From Psychroflexus planctonicus (GTDB lineage Bacteria > Bacteroidota > Bacteroidia > Flavobacteriales > Flavobacteriaceae), in the NCBI RefSeq assembly GCF_014640195.1, contig NZ_BMGM01000001.1:186001-250000 (forward strand): a stretch of 64,000 bases of DNA. Direction: 5' to 3'. The position numbers and the translations under genes were made by a program. Positions 63,325 to 64,000 of the stretch are shown in pieces; position 1 is the first letter of the stretch, and the number at the start of each line of letters is the position of its first letter. The notes below the pieces were generated by a model. That model searched no databases. It had not been told where the DNA came from and saw only the letters and a program-made list of their open reading frames with translations.

Positions 63325-63873
63325 TTAATCTTTTAATAATCCTTTTAACTTGTCCCACCTTGGGTCTATTTCGTCTTCGTCTTTTGTTTCTTCTTTTTGG
63401 TCACTGGTTTGTGGCTTTAGTTCTTGTAATTTATTTAAAATTTCAGAATCTAAAGTTCCATCTTCAACACCTGGATGAACTCGTTTAGCCGGAAGTGCAA
63501 GCACAACAGCTTCATAAATATACTGTTGAACTTCAACTTCAAACTCGCCATGTGGCAAAATAAGAAGTTCTTCATTTACTTCTTCGTAATCATCACCAAA
63601 CTTCACAACTATGTTCAAGTCATTTTCAATTTCTTGATCATAAGGCTCTAACGTAAGGTCACAGTTTAAATTCACCTTACCATCCACATCAAAATCAAGC
63701 TCGAGCATATTTGCCTTCTTGGTTAAAAGCAAATTCACCTTTACATCAGCTGCATTGAATTCTTGGTAATCAAAAAGTTCAAAGAACGAATTATCTATCT
63801 CATATTCAAACTGGTGCTTTCCAATCTTCAATCCCACAAACGGAATTGTGTAATCTTTAAATACCTTCTTCAC
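63325..63873 (-). CDS. DUF177/YceD family protein
   Basis: 182 residues. The family signature is around L-N-C-D-L-T-L-E-P-Y-D (about residue 68) with an acidic C-terminal half (D-E-D-E-I-D-P-R-W). YceD proteins are linked to 23S rRNA accumulation and are encoded before rpmF, as here. Cytosolic. Confidence 0.9.
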   Translation of the reverse strand: MKKVFKDYTIPFVGLKIGKHQFEYEIDNSFFELFDYQEFNAADVKVNLLLTKKANMLELDFDVDGKVNLNCDLTLEPYDQEIENDLNIVVKFGDDYEEVNEELLILPHGEFEVEVQQYIYEAVVLALPAKRVHPGVEDGTLDSEILNKLQELKPQTSDQKEETKDEDEIDPRWDKLKGLLKD

Positions 63874-63929
63874 GACATCAGTTTTGAGCCTGCAAATATA
63901 AAAAATAATTACAAACTACAAGTTGTTAG

Positions 63930-64000
63930 TTTAATTATGTTTAGAGCCTTGATTTTCTCTTGCTGTAGGCTTTATTTGTAAAGGGTTTTTATTCATTTCC
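63930..64000 (-). CDS. Possible 3' end of an upstream gene
   Basis: A minus-strand open frame enters from the right edge and ends with a stop at 63932-63930, giving about 22 residues (N-K-N-P-L-Q-I-K-P-T-A-R-E-N-Q-G). The stop is 56 bases before the DUF177 start. The fragment is too short to name; chance is possible. Confidence 0.25.

Overview
The window looks like a chromosomal segment of a Bacteroidota bacterium of the class Flavobacteriia, most likely family Flavobacteriaceae. The DNA is AT-rich and coding density is high. Start regions lack Shine-Dalgarno sequences, and several promoters match the Bacteroidota -7 consensus TAnnTTTG. Lineage markers are the type IX secretion and gliding genes porV, porU and gldJ, the gene order rimP-nusA-infB, a GSCFA protein, and rpmF next to a DUF177 gene. 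No phage, plasmid, CRISPR or rRNA genes were seen. The only RNA gene found is tRNA-Ser(GGA). All statements come from reading the sequence and the translated frames; no database search was run.

Layout. 1-2900: the end of an FAD oxidoreductase, a REP-associated tyrosine transposase (RAYT) between two palindromes, and a membrane 4Fe-4S protein whose tail is repeated in decayed form beyond a third palindrome. 3000-7200: an outer-membrane protein, an SMP-30-like lipoprotein followed by a Gfo/Idh/MocA oxidoreductase, a YbjQ protein and a GT90-like glycosyltransferase. 7300-11700: the phenylacetyl-CoA epoxidase genes paaEABCD on the minus strand, with a TetR-type palindrome sitting on the promoter. 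11700-12300: a gene-free block of interspersed repeats with four tandem hairpins. 12300-17460: Fic, TetR regulator, GSCFA protein and alaS, all minus. 17570-23690: a tightly spaced plus-strand run of M23 peptidase, MerR, M28 peptidase, SDR, SprT-like, mannose-1-phosphate guanylyltransferase and DUF389.

23700-29900, minus strand: an MlaFE-type ABC pair, pyruvate dehydrogenase E1-alpha and E2, cytidine deaminase and porV. PorU follows, with gldJ divergent, then murF, a MATE transporter, and a three-gene VWA / AAA+ / small-membrane-protein operon. 41200-46300: a small PEP-CTERM-like protein, then infB, nusA and rimP on the minus strand, with a terminator-like hairpin just before rimP. 46400-50400: two universal stress proteins, a receiver-Crp/Fnr fusion response regulator and its PAS histidine kinase. 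50600-56900: an MMPL/RND exporter, asnS, rpoN and a small membrane protein. 56900-64000: a PorT-like barrel, an ExbB/ExbD energising cluster, tRNA-Ser, asparaginase, TatD, a retropepsin-like protein, rpmF and DUF177.

Points of most interest: an FNR-type box placed about 42 bases upstream of the predicted start of a universal stress gene next to the Crp/Fnr-output two-component pair; a 9+9 bp operator overlapping the paa promoter; a 13+13 bp inverted repeat in front of the Fic gene; the tandem hairpins with base-pair-preserving substitutions; the RAYT with its flanking palindromes; and the hairpin before rimP.
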